A DNA stretch of 64,000 bases from Gracilibacillus suaedae (GCF_017599345.1 NZ_JAGFVL010000057.1:124001-188000); one strand, 5' to 3'. Positions 16,665 to 26,070 are shown, numbered from the stretch's first letter. Notes: generated from the letters alone by a model not told the origin. Made by a program: numbers and translations.

Positions 16665-17633
16665 ATGAAGTTAGGTGTATTTGCTGTTTTGTTTGGTGAT
16701 AAATCGTTAGAAGAAGCGCTTGATCAGGTAAAGGACGCAGGTTTGGAAGCTGTTGAAATAGGAACAGGAGGATATCCGGGGAATGCCCATTGTAATCCGA
16801 CAGAGCTTTTAGCGGATGAAGCAAAATTAGCGGCATTTCAGCAAGCTTTTACTGAAAGAAATATCGAAATTAGTGCACTTAGTTGTCACGGTAATCCATT
16901 ACATCCTAATCAAAATATCTCCGGTCAGCACCATCAACAGTTTGAAGAGACAGTGTTATTAGCCGAGAAGATCGGTGTCGACACGGTAGTTACCTTTTCC
17001 GGATGCCCAGGGGAATCCGAGTATTCTCAATATCCAGTATGGGTGACGGCCGCTTGGCCAGAAGATCATCCAGAAGTATTAGAATGGCAATGGCAAGAAA
17101 AAGTCATTCCTTACTGGAAAGAGCAAAATGACTTTGCCGCAGAACACAATGTCCGTATCGCCATTGAGCCTCATCCGGGATTTGTCGTGTTTAATAATGA
17201 AACCGCTTTGAAGCTTCGTGATGCATGTGGGAAAAATATCGGTGTCAACTTTGACCCTAGTCATTTGTACTGGCAGCAGATGGACCCTGTCGCTAACATT
17301 AAAGAGCTTGGAGAGCATGATGCGTTGTTCCACTTCCATGCGAAAGATACCGCGGTTGATCCACAAAACACAGCAGCAAATGGTGTGTTAGACACAAAAC
17401 CATATAGTGACGAGCTAAATCGTTCTTGGATTTTCCGTACTGTTGGTTATGGTCATGGTGAGGAAGAATGGAAAAGAATGATTAGTGCTCTACAATTAGT
17501 AGGCTATCAAGGAGCAGTAAGTATTGAGCATGAAGACAGTTTAATGTCTGTTGAGGAAGGATTCCAAAAAGCAGTAGCAGTTCTGAAAAATGCTTTAATT
17601 AAAGAAAAGGTTGGTGAAATGTGGTGGGCGTAA
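16665..17633 (+). CDS. Sugar phosphate isomerase/epimerase family protein (TIM barrel)
   Basis: A 322-residue xylose isomerase-like TIM-barrel protein (AP endonuclease family 2). Metal-ligand type residues appear in AIEPHPGF (Glu near 171), NFDPSHLYW (Asp near 204), FHFHAKD (His/Asp near 230) and SIEHED (Glu near 287). The ATG at 16665 is chosen because AGGTG lies 6 bases before it; a GTG at 16656 in the same frame would overlap that site. The stop overlaps the next gene by 13 bases. Such proteins often accompany Gfo/Idh/MocA enzymes in keto-sugar pathways. The substrate is unknown. Confidence 0.85.
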   Translation: MKLGVFAVLFGDKSLEEALDQVKDAGLEAVEIGTGGYPGNAHCNPTELLADEAKLAAFQQAFTERNIEISALSCHGNPLHPNQNISGQHHQQFEETVLLAEKIGVDTVVTFSGCPGESEYSQYPVWVTAAWPEDHPEVLEWQWQEKVIPYWKEQNDFAAEHNVRIAIEPHPGFVVFNNETALKLRDACGKNIGVNFDPSHLYWQQMDPVANIKELGEHDALFHFHAKDTAVDPQNTAANGVLDTKPYSDELNRSWIFRTVGYGHGEEEWKRMISALQLVGYQGAVSIEHEDSLMSVEEGFQKAVAVLKNALIKEKVGEMWWA

Positions 17634-18784
17634 ATCAAAAAGTAAGAATCGGGATGATTGGTTATCAGTTTATGGGTAAAGCACATAGCCATGCTTATCG
17701 TGATCTTCCCTTTTACTTTGATAATCCGCTAGTACCGGAGTTAAAAGTGATTGCTGGTAGGAATGTGGAAGCGGTCAAAGAAGCTCAAGAGAAAATGGGA
17801 TGGGAAAGCTATGAAACAGATTGGAAGAAGGTAATCGATCGAGACGATATTGATGTGATCGATATCGTAACACCGAACCATACCCATGCTGAAATTGCGA
17901 TTGCTGCAGCCAAAGCAGGGAAACATATTATTACCGAAAAACCACTAGCACTAACTGTAGAGGAAGCAAAAGAAATGCTTCAAGCGGTTAAAGAAAATAG
18001 TGTAAAACATATGATTTGCCATAATTATCGCTTTGCACCAGCTGTTCAATATGCCAAAAAATTAATGGAAGACGGTAAAATAGGCCGAGTCTATCATTAT
18101 CGAGCCAACTATTTACAAGACTTTATTATGGATCCGAATTTTCCATTGGTATGGAGGCTGAAAAAAGAAGTATCCGGATCTGGTGCGTTAGGCGATATCG
18201 GTGCTCATAGTATTGACCTTGCTCGCTTCTTGATTGGCGAATTCGCGGAAGTTACTGGAATTATGAAAACATTCATTAAACAACGTCCGGTCGGTGAGAT
18301 GACAGGCGGACTTAATGCCAAAGGTGATGCAAATGAAATGGGTGAAGTAACCGTTGATGATGCCACTGCCTTTCTTGCACGTTTTGAAAATGGCGCATTA
18401 GGTACGTTTGAAGCAACTCGATTTGCTGGCGGAAACCGCAACAAAAACAAATTCGAAATCAACGGTGAAAAAGGCTCGATCCGTTGGGATATGGAAAACA
18501 TGAATAATTTAGAAGTCTATTTTGCCGATGATGAAGAAGGGACCCAAGGCTTTCGGTTGATCAATTGTACCGAAGAAGTTCATCCATATGTTGGAGCATA
18601 TTGGCCTCCAGGGCATATTATTGGATATGAACACACGTTTATCCATTTAATTGATGAATTTTTACGTGGTATTGCGGAAGATTATCAACCCGTTCCCAAC
18701 TTTGATGACGGTGTGAAGAACCAGATTGTCTTGGAAGCAGTAGAGCAATCAGCAGAAACCAAATCATGGGTATCTATTGAATAA
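17621..18784 (+). CDS. Gfo/Idh/MocA family sugar dehydrogenase (second)
   Basis: A 387-residue oxidoreductase starting at GTG 17621 and overlapping the isomerase gene by 13 bases. Rossmann segment VRIGMIGYQFMGKAHSHAY (8-26), EKP at 106-108, and the C-terminal SGSGALGDIGAHSIDLARFL (about 186-205) with catalytic-type Asp and His. It differs clearly from the 15239-16336 protein, so the two are not recent duplicates. Last gene of the operon, before a strong terminator. It is the second candidate for the missing xylose dehydrogenase or a keto-sugar reductase. Confidence 0.86.
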   Translation: MVGVNQKVRIGMIGYQFMGKAHSHAYRDLPFYFDNPLVPELKVIAGRNVEAVKEAQEKMGWESYETDWKKVIDRDDIDVIDIVTPNHTHAEIAIAAAKAGKHIITEKPLALTVEEAKEMLQAVKENSVKHMICHNYRFAPAVQYAKKLMEDGKIGRVYHYRANYLQDFIMDPNFPLVWRLKKEVSGSGALGDIGAHSIDLARFLIGEFAEVTGIMKTFIKQRPVGEMTGGLNAKGDANEMGEVTVDDATAFLARFENGALGTFEATRFAGGNRNKNKFEINGEKGSIRWDMENMNNLEVYFADDEEGTQGFRLINCTEEVHPYVGAYWPPGHIIGYEHTFIHLIDEFLRGIAEDYQPVPNFDDGVKNQIVLEAVEQSAETKSWVSIE

Positions 18785-18795
18785 AAGGAAAAAAA

Positions 18796-18832
18796 GCAGG
18801 AGAAACGCAACAAATGTTTCTCCTGTTTTTTT
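18796..18832 (+). terminator. Terminator of the pentoside uptake operon
   Basis: CAGGAGAAAC/GTTTCTCCTG, a perfect 10-bp stem with a 9-base loop followed by seven T. Confidence 0.92.
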
Positions 18833-19076
18833 ATAGTTTGGGCCATTATCAAATTTCGCATTAAGTAATTAGAGACTAGCAAACAATCAGGTACAGAAAA
18901 TTTACCGGCTTCCTTATATGCTTCGTCTACAACTCTTCTCTACAAGTCTCACTTTATCACTGTGCTACTTGTCCACAAACCTGCCATTCTTAAGAAATAA
19001 GTAAGATTTGCTTAATAAATGAGAAAGTTCTCCTTGCTACACTATCTCTACAAGAAATGGAAAGGATGAGCTTGAG

Positions 19077-20423
19077 ATGAATAGTTTTGAAATCGTCGTG
19101 TTAGTTTTGAATGTAGGTATGCTTTGGTGGGCGTTAGTAACTAGATCTATAACCAAAAAAAAGGTGGGACTCTTTTCTATCATTTCCTTGCTAACCATCA
19201 TTCAAGTGGTGCTAAGCGCAAGGTGGCAAATGATTCCGGCTTACTGTATGCCTGTGTTGACCCTTTTGTGTATGATTTATCAGAATAGAAAGGCAACTCG
19301 TAAGTCCAAAAGATGGAAACAGGTTCTATCCGTCGGGTTAGCGTTATTGTATAGCGTGATATCATTTGTACTTCCATCCTTGTTACCTGTGTTTACTTTT
19401 GCTAAGCCGACAGGAGAAGAAGAGGTGGGGACAAGTGTATTGCACTTACAAGAAGAGGATAATGAGTTGATGGTTCAAGCTTGGTATCCAGCAGAACCAA
19501 TAAATAATCAGCAAAGGGCAACATATATTCTAGATGGCCCCGAAGTAACGGCTGGCCTATCCGCTATGGTAGGTTTTCCTGATTTTGCATTACGTCATTT
19601 AGGTGGAATTCAGACTCATGCCTACTTAGACGCTGATATTTCCTCGACACAAGCATCTTATCCAGTGTTGTTATTTTCTCATGGATTGGGCGGAATACGA
19701 AATCAGAATACGTTTCAAGTAGAAGAGTTAGCGAGTCATGGTTACATTGTCATTGCGGTTGATCAGCCTAATTATGCAGCAGCGACTGTTTTTCCGGATG
19801 GGAAAGTTATGGAGAATCAATACCTAAATTTAGTTGGAGCTGGAGCTTCTGAACTGGATCCACATATGGATCGATGGGCATCTAATAGTAAATTTGTGAT
19901 TGATCAACTAAAGATATTAAATCAAAGTGAGCGGTTTAATAATGCAATGGACTTGGACCGAATTGGTATGATAGGTCATTCTTATGGTGGTTCTACTGCA
20001 ATTTATATGTTATTGAACGATGACAGAGTGAAGGCAGCTATTAATATGGATGGGGGAATTTTTGGAATGGAAGATTTCCCGGTCGAGCTTGACAAACCGC
20101 TTATGCTTATGGCTGCAGACTCATCGCTTGATTCAGAATCATTTTATCAAACCCTGGATGAATATAGTGAAGAGGAAGTCATGGAACTGTCAGGACATAC
20201 GAAAGAATGGCATCGAACAAACAGGGAAGAAATAGAAAAGCGTAGGGAGCTTATGCTAGCAGCTGGTGCCGAATCCGAGGTGTTTGAGCATACTTCACAT
20301 ATTAGCTTCTCTGATCTACCGCTTTATGCACCACTACTTTTAGCGCCACAAGGTGATCCGCAAGAGGTTCATAAGCAAGTTAATGAGAAATCCCTTCGCT
20401 TCTTTAATAAGCATCTACAATAA
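19077..20423 (+). CDS. Membrane-anchored alpha/beta hydrolase (PAF acetylhydrolase-like)
   Basis: A 448-residue protein. Residues 1-110 hold about four hydrophobic helices; residues 115-448 form an alpha/beta hydrolase domain. The domain has an oxyanion segment LLFSHGLGG (about 200-208) and the nucleophile elbow GHSYGG with Ser302. The arrangement resembles bacterial relatives of platelet-activating factor acetylhydrolase, so esterase or lipase activity on a small substrate is likely. The 240 bases before it show no gene. The physiological substrate is unknown; transcription seems independent of the neighbours. Confidence 0.8.
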   Translation: MNSFEIVVLVLNVGMLWWALVTRSITKKKVGLFSIISLLTIIQVVLSARWQMIPAYCMPVLTLLCMIYQNRKATRKSKRWKQVLSVGLALLYSVISFVLPSLLPVFTFAKPTGEEEVGTSVLHLQEEDNELMVQAWYPAEPINNQQRATYILDGPEVTAGLSAMVGFPDFALRHLGGIQTHAYLDADISSTQASYPVLLFSHGLGGIRNQNTFQVEELASHGYIVIAVDQPNYAAATVFPDGKVMENQYLNLVGAGASELDPHMDRWASNSKFVIDQLKILNQSERFNNAMDLDRIGMIGHSYGGSTAIYMLLNDDRVKAAINMDGGIFGMEDFPVELDKPLMLMAADSSLDSESFYQTLDEYSEEEVMELSGHTKEWHRTNREEIEKRRELMLAAGAESEVFEHTSHISFSDLPLYAPLLLAPQGDPQEVHKQVNEKSLRFFNKHLQ

Positions 20424-20469
20424 ATGATATAATGAGTCCATATATGATGGATAAGGATGTGATGCCAAC

Positions 20470-21165
20470 ATGTCACAACGAATATTACTTATTGAAGATG
20501 ATGCGAATATTAGTGAAATGGTTGATAACTTTTTAAGTGAAGAAGGGTATACCATTGTCTGTGTGTATGATGGAGAGACTGCTATTGAAACCGTTCAGCA
20601 GGAATCGTTCGACTTACTTATACTAGACTTGATGCTTCCGAAAAAGGATGGAATAGAATGTTTAAAGGTAATTAGAACCCATAGTTTAGTACCGATTATG
20701 ATACTTTCAGCGAAGGGATCTGATTTAGATAAGGCATTAGGGCTTGGCTTTGGTGCAGATGATTATTTAGCCAAGCCATTCTCGATGACCGAGCTATTGG
20801 CCAGATTGAAGGCACTTTTGCGCCGAGCAGGCTATCAAACAGAGCAAAACGATCAAGTGACAAAAGTGGAAGGACTGGAGATTTTACCGGATACGTATTC
20901 CGTAATGAAAAACAATCAATCGATTCAACTGACTTTGAAGGAATTCAAAATTTTGCAGTTATTGATAGGGCAGCGTAATAAGATTTTCACCAAAGAAGAA
21001 ATCTACAGGCGTGTTTGGAAAGAAGATTACTATGAAGATGCGAATATTATTAATGTGCATATAAGCAGACTGAGAGAGAAGATTGAAGATAATCCCTCAT
21101 CACCGTTATATGTGAAAACAATTTGGGGCATCGGTTATAAGTGGGGAGATCAAGATGGCAATTAG
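20470..21165 (+). CDS. OmpR-family response regulator (YcbL-like)
   Basis: A 231-residue regulator: receiver domain 1-120 with acidic pocket E9-D10-D11 and phospho-acceptor Asp53 (LLILDLMLP), then a winged-helix DNA-binding domain (about 130-228, ending VKTIWGIGYKWGD). It overlaps the kinase gene by 11 bases. The four-gene order regulator-kinase-ATPase-permease, and all four lengths, match B. subtilis ycbL-ycbM-ycbN-ycbO. It probably activates the ABC genes when the kinase senses a cell-envelope antibiotic or lipid perturbation (inference). Confidence 0.92.
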   Translation: MSQRILLIEDDANISEMVDNFLSEEGYTIVCVYDGETAIETVQQESFDLLILDLMLPKKDGIECLKVIRTHSLVPIMILSAKGSDLDKALGLGFGADDYLAKPFSMTELLARLKALLRRAGYQTEQNDQVTKVEGLEILPDTYSVMKNNQSIQLTLKEFKILQLLIGQRNKIFTKEEIYRRVWKEDYYEDANIINVHISRLREKIEDNPSSPLYVKTIWGIGYKWGDQDGN

Positions 21166-22087
21166 TGTGCTAGTCGTTATCATCTGTTTGTTGATTGCGT
21201 ATATCATTTATTCTCGTATACGTCACGCGCGAGAACTACGTGATATCGTAGGCCGATTGGCAGATTTGGTGAATCAACCATCGGCTCATAACTTATATCA
21301 TTTTACGAATGACTCGGCTTTGAAGTTGCTGTTGGTTGAAATCAATCGTTTGCTCCAGGTGATACAGGAATCCTCGATTACCTTTTCACAGAAAGAACTA
21401 GCAATGAAGAAAATGATAACTAACATCTCACATGATTTGCGGACACCACTTACTGTTGTTCTGGGACTAACGGAAAGCCTTTTACAAGACCCTGCTATGG
21501 ATCCTAAAGAAAAAACAAGATATCTGTCACTTATTCATGATAAAGCACAAGAAATTGTACAACGTATCAATCGTTTCTTTGAATTAGTGCGTTTAGAGTC
21601 AGATGATGTTGATGTTACTCTTTCACAATTAGACCTGTTGGAATTGTGTAAGGAGAATGTTCTTAGCTTCTATCAACAAGTCGAAGGAAAAGGGCTGAGC
21701 ATGGATCTCCAGTTACTAGATCAACCTGTTTATGCTTTAGCTAATAAAGAAGCTCTCGATCGAGTTTTACAAAATTTATTATCCAATGCGATTCGTTACG
21801 GTGACGAAGGAAAAGTAATTGGTATGAAGCTTCGAGCGGATGAACAATTTGTCTATATCGAAATATGGGATCGCGGTCAGGGAATCAGTGAACCATATAA
21901 AGAGCTTGTATTTGAACGGCTGTATACAAAAGATAAGATGGAGAACAAGGATAACCAAAGTTCGGGATTAGGTCTGGCTATCACTAAGCAGCTAGTCAAA
22001 AAGATGTATGGAGACATTGAGATAATTAGTACTCCCTTTGTTAAGACAAGTATCACAGTGAAGTTGCAGCGATGTCAAAGTAGTTAA
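21155..22087 (+). CDS. Sensor histidine kinase with one N-terminal helix (YcbM-like)
   Basis: A 310-residue kinase. One transmembrane helix (about 3-20) and no extracellular domain, so it cannot sense an outside ligand alone; signals probably come from the membrane or the cognate transporter. Dimerisation/phospho-acceptor segment ITNISHDLRTPLT with His93, then the ATPase domain with N-box NLLSNAIRYGDEG (about 208-220), G1 WDRGQGI and G2 SSGLGLAI. It overlaps the regulator gene, and the ABC genes follow at 12 bases. Confidence 0.92.
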   Translation: MAISVLVVIICLLIAYIIYSRIRHARELRDIVGRLADLVNQPSAHNLYHFTNDSALKLLLVEINRLLQVIQESSITFSQKELAMKKMITNISHDLRTPLTVVLGLTESLLQDPAMDPKEKTRYLSLIHDKAQEIVQRINRFFELVRLESDDVDVTLSQLDLLELCKENVLSFYQQVEGKGLSMDLQLLDQPVYALANKEALDRVLQNLLSNAIRYGDEGKVIGMKLRADEQFVYIEIWDRGQGISEPYKELVFERLYTKDKMENKDNQSSGLGLAITKQLVKKMYGDIEIISTPFVKTSITVKLQRCQSS

Positions 22088-22099
22088 GGAGATGGTGAT

Positions 22100-23020
22100 A
22101 TGTCTTATATAGTGAAGACGGAAAAACTCAGCAAGCAGATGCATAAACAAACGATTATTTCAGAAGTTAACATGCATGTGAGACAAGGAGAAATTTATGG
22201 CCTAGTAGGTCCGAATGGGGCAGGTAAAACATCGCTATTCCAACTACTCATTGGTCTATGGAAGCCGAGCCATGGAGAAATAGAAATTTTTGGTGAACGG
22301 ATTACGAATAGCTCCTATTCATATTTGCAACAAATTGGTAGCATGATTGGAGAACCTGTTTTTTATGAGAATCGCACGGGGCTTGAAAATCTGCAGATGC
22401 ATTTGGATTACATGGGTTTTTATGATCAACAACTTATTACAGAAACCATCCATCGAGTTGAGATAGAAGATCAAGTCCAAAAGCCAGTTCGAAACTATTC
22501 AGCTGGTGTAAAGCAAAGGTTAGGTCTGGTTAGAGCGATAGCTTTGAAGCCTAAATTGCTCATTCTCGATGAACCTTCCAACAATATGGATCCAATGGGA
22601 ATAAAAATGCTACGCCAAATTATTTGGAATCTTAATCAACAATATGGCATAACGGTAATCATTTCGAGTCACCATATGGAAGAATTAGAGCAGTTAGCTG
22701 ATACGGTGGGTGTGCTACGTGATGGCAAGTTGACGGAGGAAGTATCGGTGCGCGATATCAAAGAAGATTATTTTAGGTATACGGAATTGACAATAGATTC
22801 CAGCAGCCAAGTGGCTCACTTATTGGAAAACGAACTTCAACTTTCTAATTATCGAGTGATTAGTGATTCCACCATCCGTATCTATGCATCAACCATCCCG
22901 ACACACGAAATTGTGAAAATGCTAGTCACGCATGGTATAGCGATACACGAAATAAAAGAAACGCAAGATACATTAGAAGACTATATTTTACAAACATATA
23001 AGGGAGGAGATGATATATGA
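22100..23020 (+). CDS. ABC transporter ATP-binding protein (BcrA/YcbN-like)
   Basis: A 306-residue ATPase: Walker A GPNGAGKTS (37-45), signature SAGVKQRLGLVRAI (about 134-147), Walker B LLILDEPSNNMDP (about 153-165), switch His in SSHHMEE. The extra 80-residue C-terminal domain is typical of the BcrA/NatA class, which exports or extracts antimicrobial peptides and bacitracin-like compounds. It overlaps the permease gene by 4 bases. Confidence 0.9.
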   Translation: MSYIVKTEKLSKQMHKQTIISEVNMHVRQGEIYGLVGPNGAGKTSLFQLLIGLWKPSHGEIEIFGERITNSSYSYLQQIGSMIGEPVFYENRTGLENLQMHLDYMGFYDQQLITETIHRVEIEDQVQKPVRNYSAGVKQRLGLVRAIALKPKLLILDEPSNNMDPMGIKMLRQIIWNLNQQYGITVIISSHHMEELEQLADTVGVLRDGKLTEEVSVRDIKEDYFRYTELTIDSSSQVAHLLENELQLSNYRVISDSTIRIYASTIPTHEIVKMLVTHGIAIHEIKETQDTLEDYILQTYKGGDDI

Positions 23021-23733
23021 TTCAATTACTTAAGATGGATATAAAAAAACTTCACTGGAAGTCTTATTTGTTCGGATTTGTGATAATTAATTTTGCCATC
23101 TCTTCCCTTGTTTGGCTGATAGTACAGGAGATTAATCCTACCGATTTACAAGCAGTCTATCCGAATTATCCAGATTATCACTTTATCTATCGATTTATCC
23201 TAACGATTGTAAGAATTTCGACTACGATTGTAGCCGCAATTTTTATGGTGGATCTTATTATCAATGAATACAAGAGTAAAACGATAACAGTTCTCTTTCT
23301 ATATCCCCTCCCACGTTGGAAGCTGCTTTTATCAAAGATACTTCTTGTAGGTGTCTTGACAACCATTTTCTTCCTAGCTACGATCGTTGTTTCGTTTAGC
23401 TTAATTTATATGGCAAATTTGTATTCTCCAATTATTACAGAGCAGATTACGTCGTTTTTGTCGTTGAGGTTGTATTTAGAAGTCTTTATCCAAGCTATGG
23501 TGACAGCAATTATCGGTTTCATTCCATTATTCTTTGGCATGGTGCGTAAGTCAGTAATAGCGACAATGGTAGCAGCAGTTGTATTAGCATTTAATGTTTA
23601 TTTACCGATACATGCTCCAAACAACGTGGAGGTCTATGGATCGAGACCACTAATCTCTATAATTTTAGTTGTAGCAGGAGTAGCAGTTGTTTGTCGCTTT
23701 ATTTATAGAACTAGTCAAAGAGATATTGTTTAG
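23017..23733 (+). CDS. ABC transporter permease (YcbO-like)
   Basis: A 238-residue ABC-2 type membrane protein with six hydrophobic segments (about 17-36, 60-82, 101-128, 148-172, 178-196, 208-226). It pairs with the upstream ATPase. No obvious extracellular loop domain, unlike BceB-type permeases. It ends the four-gene unit; no clear terminator follows, and it converges with the Hsp20 gene. Confidence 0.86.
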   Translation: MIQLLKMDIKKLHWKSYLFGFVIINFAISSLVWLIVQEINPTDLQAVYPNYPDYHFIYRFILTIVRISTTIVAAIFMVDLIINEYKSKTITVLFLYPLPRWKLLLSKILLVGVLTTIFFLATIVVSFSLIYMANLYSPIITEQITSFLSLRLYLEVFIQAMVTAIIGFIPLFFGMVRKSVIATMVAAVVLAFNVYLPIHAPNNVEVYGSRPLISIILVVAGVAVVCRFIYRTSQRDIV

Positions 23734-23855
23734 GGATTAACTTATATCGAAAATGGAATTTGTCACGATACGTCCTAAACCTCTACTTCGAATAAGGGTT
23801 AACCGACATCCTGATAAGTTCACAAATTGGAATCTTTCCAATCATTGTTTTATGG

Positions 23856-24287
23856 TTACTCCTCAAATTCCTCAATGTCAATGGCATGCTTTTTCTTTTT
23901 ATTATTTACAAGACGGTGAAGGTGGATCGTCATTAAACCTTGTTTCAATGTCGCCGTAATACGATCTTCCCTTACTGGAAAAGGTAAGTCAACCTTTCTC
24001 GAGAATTCTCCATGTAAGATCTCCTGTGTTATTAATTTTCCTGCTTGTTTAACAGGGAAAAGTGTTCCCTTTAATTCTAATACATCATAATCAACGAATA
24101 CTTTCACTTGTTTACGATCTTTTATTCCGGGCAAATTAACATAAACGATTACTTCATTGTCTAATTCGTACATATTAACTGCTGGGATTGGTGGTTTAAT
24201 CATATGTTCAAAGTCGTCCCAGAAATTGCCGCCGAAAAATTGGTCTAAGTTATTTTTCCAATCATGCATATGTTGAAACGGATCCAA
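23856..24287 (-). CDS. Small heat-shock protein, Hsp20/alpha-crystallin family
   Basis: A 143-residue protein with an alpha-crystallin domain (about 38-130): VNMYELDNEVIVYVNLPGI and the closing ITATLKQGLMTIHL, equivalent to the family's A-x-L-x-x-G-h-L box. It acts as an ATP-independent holdase. The start is TTG at 24287, six bases after GGAGAGG; an internal ATG seven codons in is the alternative. It faces the YcbO-like gene tail to tail. No CIRCE element is seen in its leader. Confidence 0.88.
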   Translation of the reverse strand: MDPFQHMHDWKNNLDQFFGGNFWDDFEHMIKPPIPAVNMYELDNEVIVYVNLPGIKDRKQVKVFVDYDVLELKGTLFPVKQAGKLITQEILHGEFSRKVDLPFPVREDRITATLKQGLMTIHLHRLVNNKKKKHAIDIEEFEE

Positions 24288-24389
24288 AATTACCTCTCCC
24301 CTTTCTCTTTTTGCTGTGATAAAATGGTTTCGCTATGTTATAAGATATGACTTTGACAAATCGTTGTGCATTAGCGGAGGTGTGTTAAA

Positions 24390-25010
24390 ATGCTTGAAAA
24401 TGCGTTTATGATGATTGCTATTATTATGATCATTAATATTGTCTATGTATCGTTATCCACACTAAGAGTAATTCTTATGCTGAAAGGTAGACGATATATT
24501 GCTGGAACAATGAGTATATTCGAAATAATGATCTATACGCTAGGTCTCGGTATCGTGTTAGATAACTTAGGAGAAATTCAAAATCTAGTGGCTTACGGAT
24601 TGGGGTACGGACTTGGTGTAGTCATTGGTTCAAAAATAGAAGAAAAATTAGCGCTTGGATATATCACGGTTAATGTGATTTCTTCAGATCCAGATATTTC
24701 ATTCACAAAGCAATTAAGGGACAAAGGCTATGGAGTAACGAGCTGGTATGCATACGGTATGGACGGTGACCGGTTATCCATGCAAATTCTGTCACCGAGA
24801 AAATACGAATTGCATTTATACGAAACGATTAAATCTATTGATCCCAAAGCCTTTATTATTGCCTACGAACCGAAACAAATTCATGGAGGGTTCTGGGTAA
24901 AACAAGTGAAGAAAGGGAGGATTCGAAAAAGTGTCAAAAAAGCAGAAGAACAGCAGCAACAAGAAGCAAACCAAGAAGAAGTTCGAAGTGATGGAGAACG
25001 AGACAATTGA
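24390..25010 (+). CDS. yebE: UPF0316/DUF2179 membrane protein YebE
   Basis: A 206-residue protein: three N-terminal helices (about 5-25, 40-62, 66-84) and a C-terminal DUF2179 domain (about 95-175). Function unknown. In B. subtilis yebE stands between pbuG and purE and is followed by yebG, exactly as here, which supports orthology. The last 40 residues are a charged, Gln/Glu-rich tail that overlaps the yebG start. GGAGGTG precedes the ATG. Confidence 0.88.
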   Translation: MLENAFMMIAIIMIINIVYVSLSTLRVILMLKGRRYIAGTMSIFEIMIYTLGLGIVLDNLGEIQNLVAYGLGYGLGVVIGSKIEEKLALGYITVNVISSDPDISFTKQLRDKGYGVTSWYAYGMDGDRLSMQILSPRKYELHLYETIKSIDPKAFIIAYEPKQIHGGFWVKQVKKGRIRKSVKKAEEQQQQEANQEEVRSDGERDN

Positions 25011-25155
25011 TGAGTGCTTAGCAAGAATAAAGCAGGAAGGATATCAACCAACAAGGCGTGTGGAGGAACCAGTTTTCATAGAAGAAAATGGTCAACCTGT
25101 TCTTAATGGCAGAAAGATAGTATTTGATGCAAAATTAGTAAAACACGAACATTAA
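24931..25155 (+). CDS. yebG: NETI-motif protein YebG
   Basis: A 74-residue cytoplasmic protein with a very basic N-terminus (about 1-18) and the family [21 protein letters not shown] segment at about 23-43. Starts at GTG 24931, ten bases after GGGAGG, overlapping yebE by 80 bases. Function unknown; conserved with yebE upstream of purE in Bacillaceae. Confidence 0.85.
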   Translation: MSKKQKNSSNKKQTKKKFEVMENETIDECLARIKQEGYQPTRRVEEPVFIEENGQPVLNGRKIVFDAKLVKHEH

Positions 25156-25278
25156 GAGACATTTCTATACACGATTTGTTCGCTTATTTTTGTACCTTTT
25201 AATTTTCTGATGATAATAATCAACCTCTTGCAAATAATAATTTTGTATGTATACCCAACTATTTAAAGGAGGATGATT

Positions 25279-25965
25279 ATGAAACTTTTTAGATGGGGGA
25301 TAGCTGGTGTTTTTCTTTTAGTAACAATAATGACTTTGAATGACACGGGTATTCTTAATTCTGCAGACGAAAATACGGTAAGTGCAGTTGAAACAAGGAT
25401 GTTAACTAAGCATCACAAGCAAGAAGCTGTTCCGGTTTTTTTTAATAAGAAAGGTAAAGAGAAAGAAGAAGATGTTGAAACGAAATTAAAGGAGCAAGCA
25501 AATCAAATTATAGAATTATTAGCAGATCAAAACTTTGAAGAGCTTGCAAACTATGTACACGAGGAGAAGGGACTTTTATATTCTCCATATGTTAATGTGA
25601 GTGAAGATGATCTGGTATTTGAGCCAAGTGAAGTAGCTGCATTCAAAGAAGATACAGAAGAGTATGTATGGGGCGTGGAAGACGGTAGTGGATTTCCTAT
25701 TGAGTTGACCCCAGTTGAATATCATGAAGAATATGTTTATCAGGCTGATTACGTTAACCCGGATCAGGTAACGTTTGATAACACGGATAGCCGTGGAAAT
25801 ATGATTAATAATATTAAAGAATTCTTTCCACAGTCACATCATGTAGAATTTTATAAAGAAGGTCAGGAAGAGTTAGACTGGAGCAGTTTGTATGTGGTTT
25901 TTGAGTCAAATGAACAAGGTAAATGGAAACTTGTAGCATTGGTAAATGATCAATGGACGATATAA
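25279..25965 (+). CDS. Secreted or membrane-anchored protein of unknown function
   Basis: A 228-residue protein not recognised. It has an uncleaved or cleaved signal segment (about 5-23), a basic then acidic linker (about 45-75), and a 150-residue C-terminal domain rich in Glu, Tyr and aromatics that ends GKWKLVALVNDQWTI. The ATG at 25279 is preferred because AAAGGAGG ends 6 bases upstream; an ATG at 25273 touches the site. It sits alone between yebG and the purine promoter region. An SH3-like or lipocalin-like fold is possible but not shown. Confidence 0.65.
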   Translation: MKLFRWGIAGVFLLVTIMTLNDTGILNSADENTVSAVETRMLTKHHKQEAVPVFFNKKGKEKEEDVETKLKEQANQIIELLADQNFEELANYVHEEKGLLYSPYVNVSEDDLVFEPSEVAAFKEDTEEYVWGVEDGSGFPIELTPVEYHEEYVYQADYVNPDQVTFDNTDSRGNMINNIKEFFPQSHHVEFYKEGQEELDWSSLYVVFESNEQGKWKLVALVNDQWTI

Positions 25966-25974
25966 AGTGAGACT

Positions 25975-26006
25975 ATGCTCAGTGGGGGTTGGACTCCCAC
26001 CGAGCA
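25975..26006 (+). other. Stable hairpin after the unknown secreted protein gene
   Basis: ATGCTC-a-GTGGG pairs with CCCAC-c-GAGCAT (11 pairs, one mismatch). No T-run follows, so it is not a standard terminator. Confidence 0.6.
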
Positions 26007-26070
26007 TTAGCGTCAGTTATTCTTCGTGTTACTTGAAGCTTGAAGTGGCGGTCTTACAGATTATTAGCAC

